Source: an uncultured Eubacteriales bacterium
Lineage (GTDB): Bacteria > Bacillota > Clostridia > Oscillospirales > Acutalibacteraceae
Assembly: GCA_934463035.1 (NCBI GenBank)
Contig: CAKSIG010000001.1
Location: 1-64,000 of the forward strand
Direction of reading: 5' to 3'
Length of the DNA: 64,000 nt
Shown here: piece after piece, positions 39,611-48,395 of the stretch
How the letters are laid out: the number at the start of each line of letters is the position of its first letter
How positions within the stretch are numbered: the stretch's first letter is position 1
The notes under the pieces: generated by a model
Told to the model about the DNA's origin: nothing
Databases searched by the model: none
What the model saw: the letters and a program-made list of their open reading frames with translations, nothing else
Translations under genes and position numbers: made by a program

Positions 39611-41806
39611 TTAATCTGGATTTACAGCAGTAACTCTGTCAATCACCAACTGTCTGAACTCCGGACTTAGCATTGCAAAATATGCGGTAAAGCCTGTTAC
39701 CCGCACTACTAAATCCGGATACTTATACGGATCCTTATTTGCTTCCAAAATTTTATCTTTGTCGATTATATTAATGTTAAGCAATGTGTTGCCTGAGTCC
39801 AAAATTCCCTTTATCATAGCAACCATCTTCTGCACGCCTTCTTTGTCCCCTGCAATCTGAGGATCCACCTCTAACTGAACAGGAGCGGTATTGCCGTAAC
39901 CGGGCTGAACTGCGGCAATACTGTTGCACATTGCGGTAACAGCCCCGTCTTTTCGGAAACCGCCGTTGGGATTAGCGCCGTGATTAATGGGGGTTCCTGC
40001 CTTTCTTCCGTTAGGCGTAGCGCCTACGTGGCTTCCGAGCAGGATTGTATTAGACCACGAGAAAAAGCCGGGAATGAATTGAATACCCGGGTGTTGATTT
40101 ACTAAATCGCGTACCAATTCCGTATATAGCTTTGAAACCCTTATCGCCCATTTATCTCCAAGCGTATCACCGCCGCCGTATCTCTCGCTATGATACATCA
40201 GTTGGCGGATATATTCGCCGTCCTGATCCTCATAGTTTGCCTTGATATGCTCATCGAGTTTTTCAAATGTAATTTTCTTTTCCATTTCAACTCTTTGATT
40301 TAACGCGGCGAAGCTATCTGCAACAACGGCAATGCCACTGCCGTCAACACACATATTATAATAATTTGCACCGCCATCGGTGATATTTACGCCCTTTTCG
40401 ATCAAACCGTGCTGAAAGAGATTTAAAATCAACTCCGGCTGGGATTTGGTCTGATATTTTAAATGGTGCATAATGCCGTTTCCTGTTGCGTCAACCGCTG
40501 CTTTTAGATGTTTTTTGAAACGTTCAAACAAATTTTCGGTTGACTTTTCTGTATTAGCATCGTTCATCATTTCATTATAAGCGACTTCAAATACCTTGGC
40601 GAGGTTGATCTTGACGGTATCGTTCATAGTGTATTCCATACCCGGAATACACATCCAATGGCAGCCGGCGGCTACACGCCGTCTTGCCAGCTCCTTAGGA
40701 TAACCGCAACGCATAAAGCCCTCAACAAGCGCCGTATCCGAACTGTATCTCGGCCAGCCTTGCTTATTCTTAATCAGATATTCTACCGACTTTTCCAAAA
40801 ACGCCTTGTTTAAACCGTCGTGCACACGGATAGTAAGATTGCAGGCAATATTGATTTTATCGGCAGCCTCCAATGCCAGCCACGAGACCTTGGAAACCAT
40901 ATCCTTTCCGTTTACGTCGGGTCCGCCCAATTGGAAATACCGACTGTCTTGCAAGAACAGGCAAGCCATATAGAATACCGCTTCTTCATCTGTCAGAATT
41001 CCCTCTTTGGTATCACGCTCATAGTATGGGCGCAGCATTTCATCTAATTGACCGCCCGCGCTGCCTCTGTTATATGTACGCGACAGCATACTGAACCAGC
41101 ACATCCATTGAATAACCTCTTTGAACGTTTTGGGAGGCTCTGAGACAATTCTCCTGTTTAATTCGCTCATTTCTTTCAGGTTTTGTTTCAGCTGAATATT
41201 ATTCTCTTTTTCCGAAAGTGACATAAGCTCGTCGGCGGCTCTGTTTAAGAACTCTATAATAGAAGTAACAACCGCAATTTCCGCATCATAAAATTCATAA
41301 TGCGTTTCATCGTGTTTTGCTCTGCATTCTTTTAGTTTTCTCAAAATTCCGCCCCAGCCCAAGTCCAAACCGATCTGCAAATCAGGCGTAAAATGATGGC
41401 AATTATCAATGCCTGAAATAACATCATATTTATCAAAGAGCTTCTGCAAATCATCATACGGATATGCAGGATTCCATTTGCACTCAGGCGGACGAAGCCT
41501 TTCCATAAAGAGAAATCCCTTGCCTACAAAAGCGTCTAACGGATCGCAATAAATAGGATGCTCGGCAAGCAACCTGCAATAGTTTTCCTGCCACGCTTTA
41601 TAGCCGTAAATAGAACCGTTAGGATGATTAGGCTTTAATTTAAACTTAAATTCATCCTGTTCAATTAAGCCGTAATCATCTTCATCTGCTCCGCCGTTAC
41701 GGGCCTTTTCCTCGGTTTGTGCTACTTTTTTCGCACGCAGCATCCGAATTCGTTCATCATACGTAAATGTTCGGTCATCAGTGAATTGATTAATAAACTG
41801 TATCAT
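39611..41806 (-). CDS. Glycyl radical enzyme of unassigned subfamily
   Basis: This 731-residue pyruvate formate-lyase-like glycyl radical enzyme has the radical glycine in RVTGFTAYF (G705 by count) near the C-terminus, as in all members. The thiyl-radical loop reads AAGCHWMCIPG with C382 as the expected active cysteine. It lacks the Glu two residues later (GCxE) that serves as base in the dehydratases and lyases (glycerol and propanediol dehydratase, CutC, HypD, IslA), and it is not the CC pair of pyruvate formate-lyase. A second cysteine, C386, follows. It is somewhat shorter than the usual 780-850 residues. The cognate activase is immediately upstream in the same operon. It must work anaerobically. 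The substrate is unknown. Confidence 0.88.
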   Translation of the reverse strand: MIQFINQFTDDRTFTYDERIRMLRAKKVAQTEEKARNGGADEDDYGLIEQDEFKFKLKPNHPNGSIYGYKAWQENYCRLLAEHPIYCDPLDAFVGKGFLFMERLRPPECKWNPAYPYDDLQKLFDKYDVISGIDNCHHFTPDLQIGLDLGWGGILRKLKECRAKHDETHYEFYDAEIAVVTSIIEFLNRAADELMSLSEKENNIQLKQNLKEMSELNRRIVSEPPKTFKEVIQWMCWFSMLSRTYNRGSAGGQLDEMLRPYYERDTKEGILTDEEAVFYMACLFLQDSRYFQLGGPDVNGKDMVSKVSWLALEAADKINIACNLTIRVHDGLNKAFLEKSVEYLIKNKQGWPRYSSDTALVEGFMRCGYPKELARRRVAAGCHWMCIPGMEYTMNDTVKINLAKVFEVAYNEMMNDANTEKSTENLFERFKKHLKAAVDATGNGIMHHLKYQTKSQPELILNLFQHGLIEKGVNITDGGANYYNMCVDGSGIAVVADSFAALNQRVEMEKKITFEKLDEHIKANYEDQDGEYIRQLMYHSERYGGGDTLGDKWAIRVSKLYTELVRDLVNQHPGIQFIPGFFSWSNTILLGSHVGATPNGRKAGTPINHGANPNGGFRKDGAVTAMCNSIAAVQPGYGNTAPVQLEVDPQIAGDKEGVQKMVAMIKGILDSGNTLLNINIIDKDKILEANKDPYKYPDLVVRVTGFTAYFAMLSPEFRQLVIDRVTAVNPD

Positions 41807-41825
41807 AAACTGCTCCTTTATAGTC

Positions 41826-42719
41826 TCAACTGACCTTTACATTGTAATCTTTCAAAAGCTCTTTAATTTCATCCAGCTTCTGTTGTGAAAACGGTTTTAA
41901 ATTCGCATATTCATAATTAAAATTAAGCGCTTTATACTTTGAACCGCCAAGAGGATTGAAATTCAAAAGTTCATAATACTTTGCGTTTTTAAGGCCTTTT
42001 ACAAATTCTGCAATGGAAATCAAATTTTCCTCGTCATCTGTTGCTCCGGGTATTAACGGGGTACGCACGACTAACGGAATACCCAATTTGTCGAGCTTCT
42101 CTATATTCTCCTTAATCAAGCGATTGTCCACACCCGTATAAAACCTGTGCTTTTCGCCGTCCCAGATTTTTAAATCGCACATAACCAAATCGAGTTTTTT
42201 CAAAATAGGCTCTATCAATTCAAAGCTATGGCAAAGATTTGATTCAACTGCAACAGAAATGTTTTTATCCTTGCAAAAATCCACAATTTTATCGGCAAAG
42301 TCCCGTTGCGAGAAAACCTCGCCGCCCGAAAGCGTAACTCCGCCGCCCGATAAATCATAATAGAGTTTATCTTGAATTATTTCTTTTCCGACTTCTTCTA
42401 CGGTCGCCTCTCGGCTTGGAAAACGAAGTGCCTGTGCATAGCAGGATTCAACACACTTGCCGCAAGCGACGCATTTTTCAAAATCAATTATGTGCTTTCC
42501 GTTTTCTATGCGGTGTACGTTGCGCGGGCATACGGTAAAGCATTTACCGCAGCCGATACACTGGTTTTCATAAAACATAAGTTGGTTTTTCAAACTTATT
42601 GTTTCGGGGTTGTGGCACCATTTACACGCCATATTACAACCCTTTAAGAACACCGTTGTCCGTATACCGGGTCCGTCATTTAAAGAAAATCTCTGTATAT
42701 CTGTTATTTTACCTGTCAC
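41826..42719 (-). CDS. Glycyl radical enzyme activase (radical SAM)
   Basis: This 297-residue activase uses S-adenosylmethionine to abstract hydrogen from the glycine of its partner enzyme. The radical-SAM motif is CNMACKWC (C28, C32, C35). It is followed by two ferredoxin-type [4Fe-4S] motifs, C54/C57/C60/C64 (CIGCGKCFTVC) and C83/C86/C89/C93 (CVACGKCVESC), as in the larger activases of the non-PFL glycyl radical enzymes. It also has the SGGGVTLSGGEV segment. It lies 19 bp upstream of the glycyl radical enzyme gene, so the pairing is secure. Confidence 0.93.
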   Translation of the reverse strand: MTGKITDIQRFSLNDGPGIRTTVFLKGCNMACKWCHNPETISLKNQLMFYENQCIGCGKCFTVCPRNVHRIENGKHIIDFEKCVACGKCVESCYAQALRFPSREATVEEVGKEIIQDKLYYDLSGGGVTLSGGEVFSQRDFADKIVDFCKDKNISVAVESNLCHSFELIEPILKKLDLVMCDLKIWDGEKHRFYTGVDNRLIKENIEKLDKLGIPLVVRTPLIPGATDDEENLISIAEFVKGLKNAKYYELLNFNPLGGSKYKALNFNYEYANLKPFSQQKLDEIKELLKDYNVKVS

Positions 42720-42740
42720 AGCCGTTTCCCCCGACTTTCG

Positions 42741-44636
42741 TTATTCGTCAATAGTAACCCAAGTACCGCCGTTTTTCGCACTTTCGTACATCTTATCCAA
42801 AACATATCTGGAATTACGTCCAGCCTCGGGTCCCACAACTAATTCTTCGCCCGTTCTCAAACAGTAGGCAAAGTTATCGCTGCCCTGCATCCATTCTCTT
42901 TCATACGCATACGGCGTTTCCTCAGACCAAGCGTCATTCTTCCACCAATAAGTATGGTTGCCTTCGGGTCCGCCCGAGGTAAGTAAATATGCACCCTCGT
43001 CGCCGTAAACCTCAATACGCGTATACCAGCTGGAAGCAGGATAAGATGTTGTGGAAGACAATCTTACCACAATACCGTTATCATATTCCCACTCTGCAAT
43101 ACCAAAATCTTCCGCCTCGATTTTATAGGTCTGTCTTCTGGTAATTGCTTTCACCCTGTCAGGTATACCGAAAAGCGTAATCATTCTGTCAATTTCGTGA
43201 ATACCCTGATTGCTCAGCGCTCCGCCGCCGTCCAACTTCCAGGTTCCTCTCCAATGACCGTTTTCATCGTAATATTCCTGATTTCTGCGTATGTTTAAAA
43301 TCACATTTGCGGCCTTGATTTTGCCGAAGAATTTGTTGTCCACAGCATACTTCAATTCTGTAAGAGGTCCTCGGAAATGCAGGTCAAAGTCAACTCCTAA
43401 AAGCAAGCCCTTTTCTTTTGCCATAGCAATAATCTTATCGCACGCTTCGGTTGTGGCATCCATCGGTTTGGTTAAAAGCACATTTTTCCCGGCTTCAAGG
43501 CACTGCATACCAATCTCGCAATGCGTACCCGTCGGAGTGACAATATACATAACCTCTACCGCAGGGTCGTTCAAGAAGGTGTTAATATCCGTGCTGTAAG
43601 GAACACCAAACTGTTCGCCGACTTCTTTTGCTTTTTCGGGTATAATATCGCAAACACCGTAAAGCTTAACTCCGTTTGTATCAACAATCTGCTTACAGCG
43701 GTTTTTACCCATACCCAAGCCGACAACAACCATATTTACGGGATTATCGGCATAAGGGCGTTTAAACGACAGCTTCGGCGTAAGGGCTGTCTTTAAATCC
43801 GACGGTGCCGCCGCAGGCCAAACTTTCTTAATGTAATCGTAAACACGCTTTGTAACCTCAATATTTTTCCCTGTCAAAGAACAATTCGCCGGCACATGCG
43901 TTTCAATACTTACGGGAATTTCCTTAGACAATGTTGCGGCGCCTGCCAAAACCCTATCCCAAGGCACTTTCTTGAAATCAAGCTCGGGGATAGCGCTTAC
44001 GCCCCTTGATTTAACGTGTATCATATTTGCCCACTGCAACGCTTTGGTAAAGTATTCTACACAATCTCCCTTTGCCTCGGCTAAGATCTCAAACATATTT
44101 GAAACGTCCCAAGCCATACCCCACTTCGGTTCGTTAATGGCTTTTAAGAATGCTATAACCTCGTCGGGCGTCTGTCCGCAGTTTTCAAATCCTAAAATCA
44201 GACCTGCTTCAAGCGCTTTCTTTTTGAACGGTTCAAACATCTCAACCACGCGCATTAAAGCGTCGGGGCGCATTGCCAATTCACCGCATTTCGGGTCGTA
44301 TTGATCGTGCTGCCAGAAATTGAAGGAGCGAACCAAATTACAATCCAAAACTTCGCTCGCCCTTATAAGGCCGTCTAATTTATCCATTTCCTGCTGTACG
44401 CGTTCTTTGTCAGGCATATGTACTTTGCATATTGATGATTGAAGCACGCCTGTTTTTAAACCGTAAAAGTCTAACTGTCTTTTCAGTTCCTTCAATTCCT
44501 CGTCAGTTTGCTGTTCAATGCCCTTGCCGTTTATAAGTCCGCGGAAATCAACATATTTCATACCCCAATCCGCTACAACCGGCAATACTTTGCTGACGTC
44601 CTCGCCGAATTCATCTGTAAATAAAGAAATAAACAC
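42741..44636 (-). CDS. Fusion of xylose-isomerase-like TIM barrel and Gfo/Idh/MocA oxidoreductase
   Basis: This 631-residue fusion is the first gene of operon A. Residues 1-275 form an AP-endonuclease-2/xylose-isomerase-like barrel with a metal set readable as E151 (GFENC), D178 (AWDVSN), H207 (IHVKS) and E245 (SIETH). Residues 300-631 are a Gfo/Idh/MocA dehydrogenase with GLGMGK (306-311), an aspartate ending the second strand (GVCD) and TKP (389-391) in place of the usual EKP. The two activities usually occur as separate neighbours in inositol and 3-keto-sugar pathways. A sugar oxidation plus isomerisation or elimination is plausible; the substrate is unknown. Confidence 0.85.
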   Translation of the reverse strand: MFISLFTDEFGEDVSKVLPVVADWGMKYVDFRGLINGKGIEQQTDEELKELKRQLDFYGLKTGVLQSSICKVHMPDKERVQQEMDKLDGLIRASEVLDCNLVRSFNFWQHDQYDPKCGELAMRPDALMRVVEMFEPFKKKALEAGLILGFENCGQTPDEVIAFLKAINEPKWGMAWDVSNMFEILAEAKGDCVEYFTKALQWANMIHVKSRGVSAIPELDFKKVPWDRVLAGAATLSKEIPVSIETHVPANCSLTGKNIEVTKRVYDYIKKVWPAAAPSDLKTALTPKLSFKRPYADNPVNMVVVGLGMGKNRCKQIVDTNGVKLYGVCDIIPEKAKEVGEQFGVPYSTDINTFLNDPAVEVMYIVTPTGTHCEIGMQCLEAGKNVLLTKPMDATTEACDKIIAMAKEKGLLLGVDFDLHFRGPLTELKYAVDNKFFGKIKAANVILNIRRNQEYYDENGHWRGTWKLDGGGALSNQGIHEIDRMITLFGIPDRVKAITRRQTYKIEAEDFGIAEWEYDNGIVVRLSSTTSYPASSWYTRIEVYGDEGAYLLTSGGPEGNHTYWWKNDAWSEETPYAYEREWMQGSDNFAYCLRTGEELVVGPEAGRNSRYVLDKMYESAKNGGTWVTIDE

Positions 44637-44677
44637 TTAAATTCTCTCCTTGTTTTATAATTTCATATAATTGGTAT

Positions 44678-44706
44678 TTGACTTTTGCTATATATTATGT
44701 TATCAT
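44678..44706 (+). promoter_or_regulatory. Promoter of the AraC regulator gene
   Basis: -35 TTGACT (44678-44683), a 17-bp spacer and -10 TATCAT (44701-44706) in the 143-bp divergent region between the regulator and operon A. No clean promoter is seen for operon A in the opposite direction, which fits activator dependence. Confidence 0.65.
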
Positions 44707-44779
44707 AAATTTTGTAATATAAATGTAAGTCGTTTTTATAAAAATATAATTTTTTTAATACGTTCAAAGGGGGATATCT

Positions 44780-45670
44780 ATGAGCCAAAATAGTATCGAA
44801 CAATCGGATTACAAAAAACTAAGTTATTCGATTGATGTATCAAAAAAATTACAGCCGATTACCTTTTGCTACTCAAAAAGCAGCGAATCACCCAAAGATC
44901 ATGTTCTTCACATAAATCAATTCTACGAAATATATATCTATATTCGCGGAGATACCGACTATATCGTAAGGGATTCCTATTTCCCGTTAAAATACGGCGA
45001 TATAATCATCGTAAATCCCTATGAAGTCCATAAGGCTGTTTTAAAGAGTGATGATTTATATGAAAGATTCTATTTTTTGGTTCCGACAAAGACGTTCAGT
45101 GAGTTTGTTTTTGATCCGTTAGAAAAAATCATTTCAAACACATTTCAAAAAAAGCACCTGATTTCTTTGGATAAAGACGTCAAAAAAAGAATTGTTGATC
45201 TGTTGTACCAAATGGTTGATGTTTTAACGAACGATTGCAGAGAGTCCGGTCAAATGCTGGCATACGGAATGTTTCTGCAATTCATTACCATGATAAGCAA
45301 CAGCGCTTTTGAAACCGCATCTGCGCGTACAGGCGTTCTGCCCCAAATTATATGGGATATATTAAAATATATCGACGCCAATTTAACGCAGATTGAATCG
45401 GTAGAAGAAATCGCAACACATTTTAATTTAAGCGGACCTTACCTATCCACAACATTTAAAAGCGCCATAGGAACATCGGTCATAAAATACATTCAGACCA
45501 GAAGAATTGCTTACGCTAAAACAATGCTTTGGGAGGGCAAGTCCGTTACGGAAGCCTGTTATGAAAGCGGCTTTCACGATTGCGCTTATTTTATTAAAAT
45601 CTTTAAACAGCACACCGGTATGACGCCGCTGAAATACAAAAAAACAAGCGATGTCGGCGCAAATAATTAA
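44780..45670 (+). CDS. AraC family transcriptional regulator
   Basis: This 296-residue regulator has an N-terminal cupin-type sensing domain (about 20-120, including FYEIYIYIRGDTDYIV and NPYEVHK). The C-terminal double helix-turn-helix (about 195-292) includes SVEEIATHFNLSGPYLSTTF and the family signature ACYESGFHDCAYFIKIFKQH. It is divergent from operon A and convergent with the end of operon B. It is probably the sugar-responsive activator of operon A, and perhaps of both operons. The inducer is unknown. Confidence 0.92.
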   Translation: MSQNSIEQSDYKKLSYSIDVSKKLQPITFCYSKSSESPKDHVLHINQFYEIYIYIRGDTDYIVRDSYFPLKYGDIIIVNPYEVHKAVLKSDDLYERFYFLVPTKTFSEFVFDPLEKIISNTFQKKHLISLDKDVKKRIVDLLYQMVDVLTNDCRESGQMLAYGMFLQFITMISNSAFETASARTGVLPQIIWDILKYIDANLTQIESVEEIATHFNLSGPYLSTTFKSAIGTSVIKYIQTRRIAYAKTMLWEGKSVTEACYESGFHDCAYFIKIFKQHTGMTPLKYKKTSDVGANN

Positions 45671-45684
45671 CGGATTAAAAATCA

Positions 45685-45732
45685 AAAAATAACTGAGTTT
45701 GACATATCATAAGGTCAAACCCAGTTATTTTT
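45685..45732. terminator. Bidirectional terminator between araC-type gene and operon B
   Basis: A long inverted repeat: AAAAATAACTG-(A)-GTTTGAC pairs with GTCAAAC-CCAGTTATTTTT around a loop near 45704-45712. A and T runs flank it on both sides of the convergent genes. Confidence 0.8.
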
Positions 45733-45734
45733 AT

Positions 45735-48245
45735 CTAATAGGATATTTTAACCGAGTCGTCCCTTTTCCCAAAATTGCCGATAACATACGTTCCGTTATT
45801 GATTTTTTTAACTTTTCCGGAAGTTGTAAAGGTATAATCTTTATCTTCCTCTAAGCACACCAATATACACGGATCAGAACCACCAAGTTTAACATCAAAT
45901 GAGTAAAGATTGGACTCCTTCTTCTGATTCTTAACAATGCTCAGGTGACCCGTCGTAACCGTATACGGCCGATACAATGCTGAAAACCACATCAGTACCG
46001 GGGTAGAAAGCCCTGAGAATTGATGAAAGCCTTTGCCGCGTCCGTTTATAAGAGAAAAACATTCGTAGCAGTCATAGGTTAAAGATACTTCCTTTTCCCA
46101 TAATTTCAAGGCTTTTTCGGCAACCTCCGTTGCCAGATCAATTTCGCCGTTGTCAAGCAAAGCCTTCCACAAAATCCATTGATGCGGCATCCAGATGGAG
46201 CCGTTCCAACCGCCGTCTATTTTGTAATAGGGCGCCCTTATATCAACGGTGCCTACACCTAATTCCGTCATTAAACCGGATTTTATGTTTTTAATAATCG
46301 CCCTGCTCTGTTTTGAATCGGAAATTCCGGCAATATAAGGATAAACCCCGTCCATTCCCATATTTCCGTTTACGCCGTCTACCATAAGGATACGGGGACC
46401 GTTATCATACGAAACATAACCGTAATATCCTGATTTTTCATCCCAAGCATATTTGTTAACAGCATCGGAATAAAATCTTATATCTTCATCATATTCCACC
46501 GTGTCCTCGCCTATTTCGGCGGCAAGATTTTTCAGGATTTTACCGCATAAAACGGTAAAAGCAGTATTGACTACGGGGCATACCGTTTCTTCCAAATGAT
46601 GCTTGTGAACGTATACCTGAGTGGGATAATCGTCCCACCCTCCTGAATTGTAAAATATGTCCCACAAAGCGAAAAGACCGTTTTCTTTTATTTTTTTATC
46701 TTTACGCATATCGGCAAAAAAACGATACTGCTGCCTTATACGCGGATAAAATTCTTTCAAAAACTCCTTATCGCCGTTCTTTGCATACAGATGTGCATAT
46801 AAAAGAATTTGTGTGGGTACGGGCGAACCGTGGAAAATATACGGAGAATGTCTGTCTGCCACATCGGTCATATACATATTTAAACATTCAACAGCCCGTT
46901 GGGTACTCATTTCAGCAAGTCCCATTCCGATAAAGCCAGAGTCCCAAGTATACAGCGAATCCCAATTTCTCCCGGGGGTATTATGCAGAATAAATTTTCT
47001 GCGGTAATATACGGGCCATACCACGTTTGTAAGGGTAACTGCCGACATAATCTTCTGAGAAAGCATATATTTATTACCCTCGGCATTATGCGGCGGCTCA
47101 TAAAATTCGTGACAGGCATTGTAATTTTCACTTTTGTTTGCACAAATAGTGATTGTAATTTTCTTAGACGACTTAGCGTCCAAAAATATCGGTCTTATAA
47201 ATACATCTACGTACTGCCTTAAATTTTCGCCCTCGCTGAACATTTCGGCTAAATTGCTATGAACGCGGTCAAGCAACAGCATACCGGGATCATTCGTATG
47301 CAATCTGCGGACAGAATAGCTCTGCGTATCGCAAAGCACCTGATAATTATAGTTTGAAAAGCATACTTCAAGGTTTTCACCGTTATCGGACACCTTAGGT
47401 ATAAACGGCGTTATATCATCATAAAACTCCGCGTTCCCTCCGATTAAGAAACCGTCCAGTTCCAACTTCGCATTATGCGGATAAATTTTAAACTCGGACA
47501 GCATTTCCTTTGAAATATCTGCTTTAAAGGTTTCAACGCAATCGTGCTGCGGAAGATCAAGCTCATAACAGAAACGCTTTGTTTTGAGCGTAACGCTGCC
47601 GTGCCCTTTGTATCTGATAAAAAATTTGTCTGTTAATACAGGTTCAAATTTATATTCGGCAAAATTCCCTTCCGCACCGAAGTGTTCGGAGCTTAGATAG
47701 CTTGCCGATGTAAATTCATTTCCGCGGGCTTCCCCCAAAAGAAGCCCGTCGTATGCAATTTTCTGATTTAAATTTATATCAGTATAGTCTATTGCGTCTA
47801 CCCAAACAGTACCGCTTTCCTTGCTAATGCTGATTCCTCTTTGGTCCCTCCTGTTTTGAGAACAGCAACGCATACTCATTACTGCGTCTAACGCAAGACT
47901 TTCAGGATATTCTGTATCGTTGACAAAATTACAAACGACCGTCAGCTTTTCATTGTCTGAAACAAACTCGGCGTCCATATAAATTTTATCCTGCCAACGC
48001 AGTTCATATCTATACAAGTAATGCGAAACATCGGCGGAGGAGTGAAGCATTTTTACTCCTCCGTCCGCATTGTCCTTTGGGAGCAAAACAGTTTTGCTGT
48101 AAAATCCCGGGAAAAGATTTAAGTCAAACCTGAAACCGCGATCCTTATCTGCAATATGGGAAGCGCCTAAATAGCTCTTGTTATACGGTCCCCACTGCGG
48201 CAAAAACAGATTGTTTTCTTTTTTTAAACTAATTCCTGATTTCAC
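45735..48245 (-). CDS. GH63-like six-hairpin glycosidase
   Basis: This 836-residue protein has an N-terminal beta-sandwich-like half and a C-terminal (alpha/alpha)6 domain. Motifs include TWDSGFIGMGLAEM, GGWDDYPTQVYVHKHHLEE and DGGWNGSIWMPHQW, resembling GH63/mannosylglycerate hydrolase and trehalase-type barrels. It would hydrolyse an alpha-glucosidic or related bond; assignment within the clan is uncertain. There is no signal peptide. It starts with a GTG at 48245 whose GGAG lies in the last codons of the small ORF, 2 bp downstream of that ORF's stop. It is the last gene of operon B. Confidence 0.75.
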   Translation of the reverse strand: MKSGISLKKENNLFLPQWGPYNKSYLGASHIADKDRGFRFDLNLFPGFYSKTVLLPKDNADGGVKMLHSSADVSHYLYRYELRWQDKIYMDAEFVSDNEKLTVVCNFVNDTEYPESLALDAVMSMRCCSQNRRDQRGISISKESGTVWVDAIDYTDINLNQKIAYDGLLLGEARGNEFTSASYLSSEHFGAEGNFAEYKFEPVLTDKFFIRYKGHGSVTLKTKRFCYELDLPQHDCVETFKADISKEMLSEFKIYPHNAKLELDGFLIGGNAEFYDDITPFIPKVSDNGENLEVCFSNYNYQVLCDTQSYSVRRLHTNDPGMLLLDRVHSNLAEMFSEGENLRQYVDVFIRPIFLDAKSSKKITITICANKSENYNACHEFYEPPHNAEGNKYMLSQKIMSAVTLTNVVWPVYYRRKFILHNTPGRNWDSLYTWDSGFIGMGLAEMSTQRAVECLNMYMTDVADRHSPYIFHGSPVPTQILLYAHLYAKNGDKEFLKEFYPRIRQQYRFFADMRKDKKIKENGLFALWDIFYNSGGWDDYPTQVYVHKHHLEETVCPVVNTAFTVLCGKILKNLAAEIGEDTVEYDEDIRFYSDAVNKYAWDEKSGYYGYVSYDNGPRILMVDGVNGNMGMDGVYPYIAGISDSKQSRAIIKNIKSGLMTELGVGTVDIRAPYYKIDGGWNGSIWMPHQWILWKALLDNGEIDLATEVAEKALKLWEKEVSLTYDCYECFSLINGRGKGFHQFSGLSTPVLMWFSALYRPYTVTTGHLSIVKNQKKESNLYSFDVKLGGSDPCILVCLEEDKDYTFTTSGKVKKINNGTYVIGNFGKRDDSVKISY

Positions 48246-48247
48246 TA

Positions 48248-48391
48248 TTACTCCATTTCTCCGAAATCAAGGTCATTCCCGTTTCCGCTCTTGGGATCGT
48301 AACCGCCGATAACGCCACCGTCATTTAACGCTATGGATTCTATATGATTAAGTTTGGTTATTTCGATAATAGGCTTTTCATATTTCATCAT
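48248..48391 (-). CDS. Small 47-residue peptide gene in the glycan operon
   Basis: An ATG at 48391 with AAGGAG upstream encodes a 47-residue peptide starting MMKYEKPIIEITK and ending in a Gly/Asp/Asn-rich acidic tail (GGVIGGYD...GNGNDLDFGEME). It begins 4 bp after the stop of the secreted three-module protein and ends 2 bp before the GTG of the GH63-like gene, so it is in tight operon context. It has no cysteines, signal peptide or membrane helix. I have the impression that short peptides with a KYEKP start and Gly-rich tail occur in other Clostridia, but I know no assigned function. Codon frame and spacing support it being real. Confidence 0.6.
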   Translation of the reverse strand: MMKYEKPIIEITKLNHIESIALNDGGVIGGYDPKSGNGNDLDFGEME

Positions 48392-48395
48392 AAAA

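Noticed and set aside
39611..41806. Calling the glycyl radical enzyme a propanediol dehydratase because of the nearby rhamnosidase
   Set aside because: The active-site loop lacks the GCxE motif of that subfamily, and there are no microcompartment or propanediol genes nearby.
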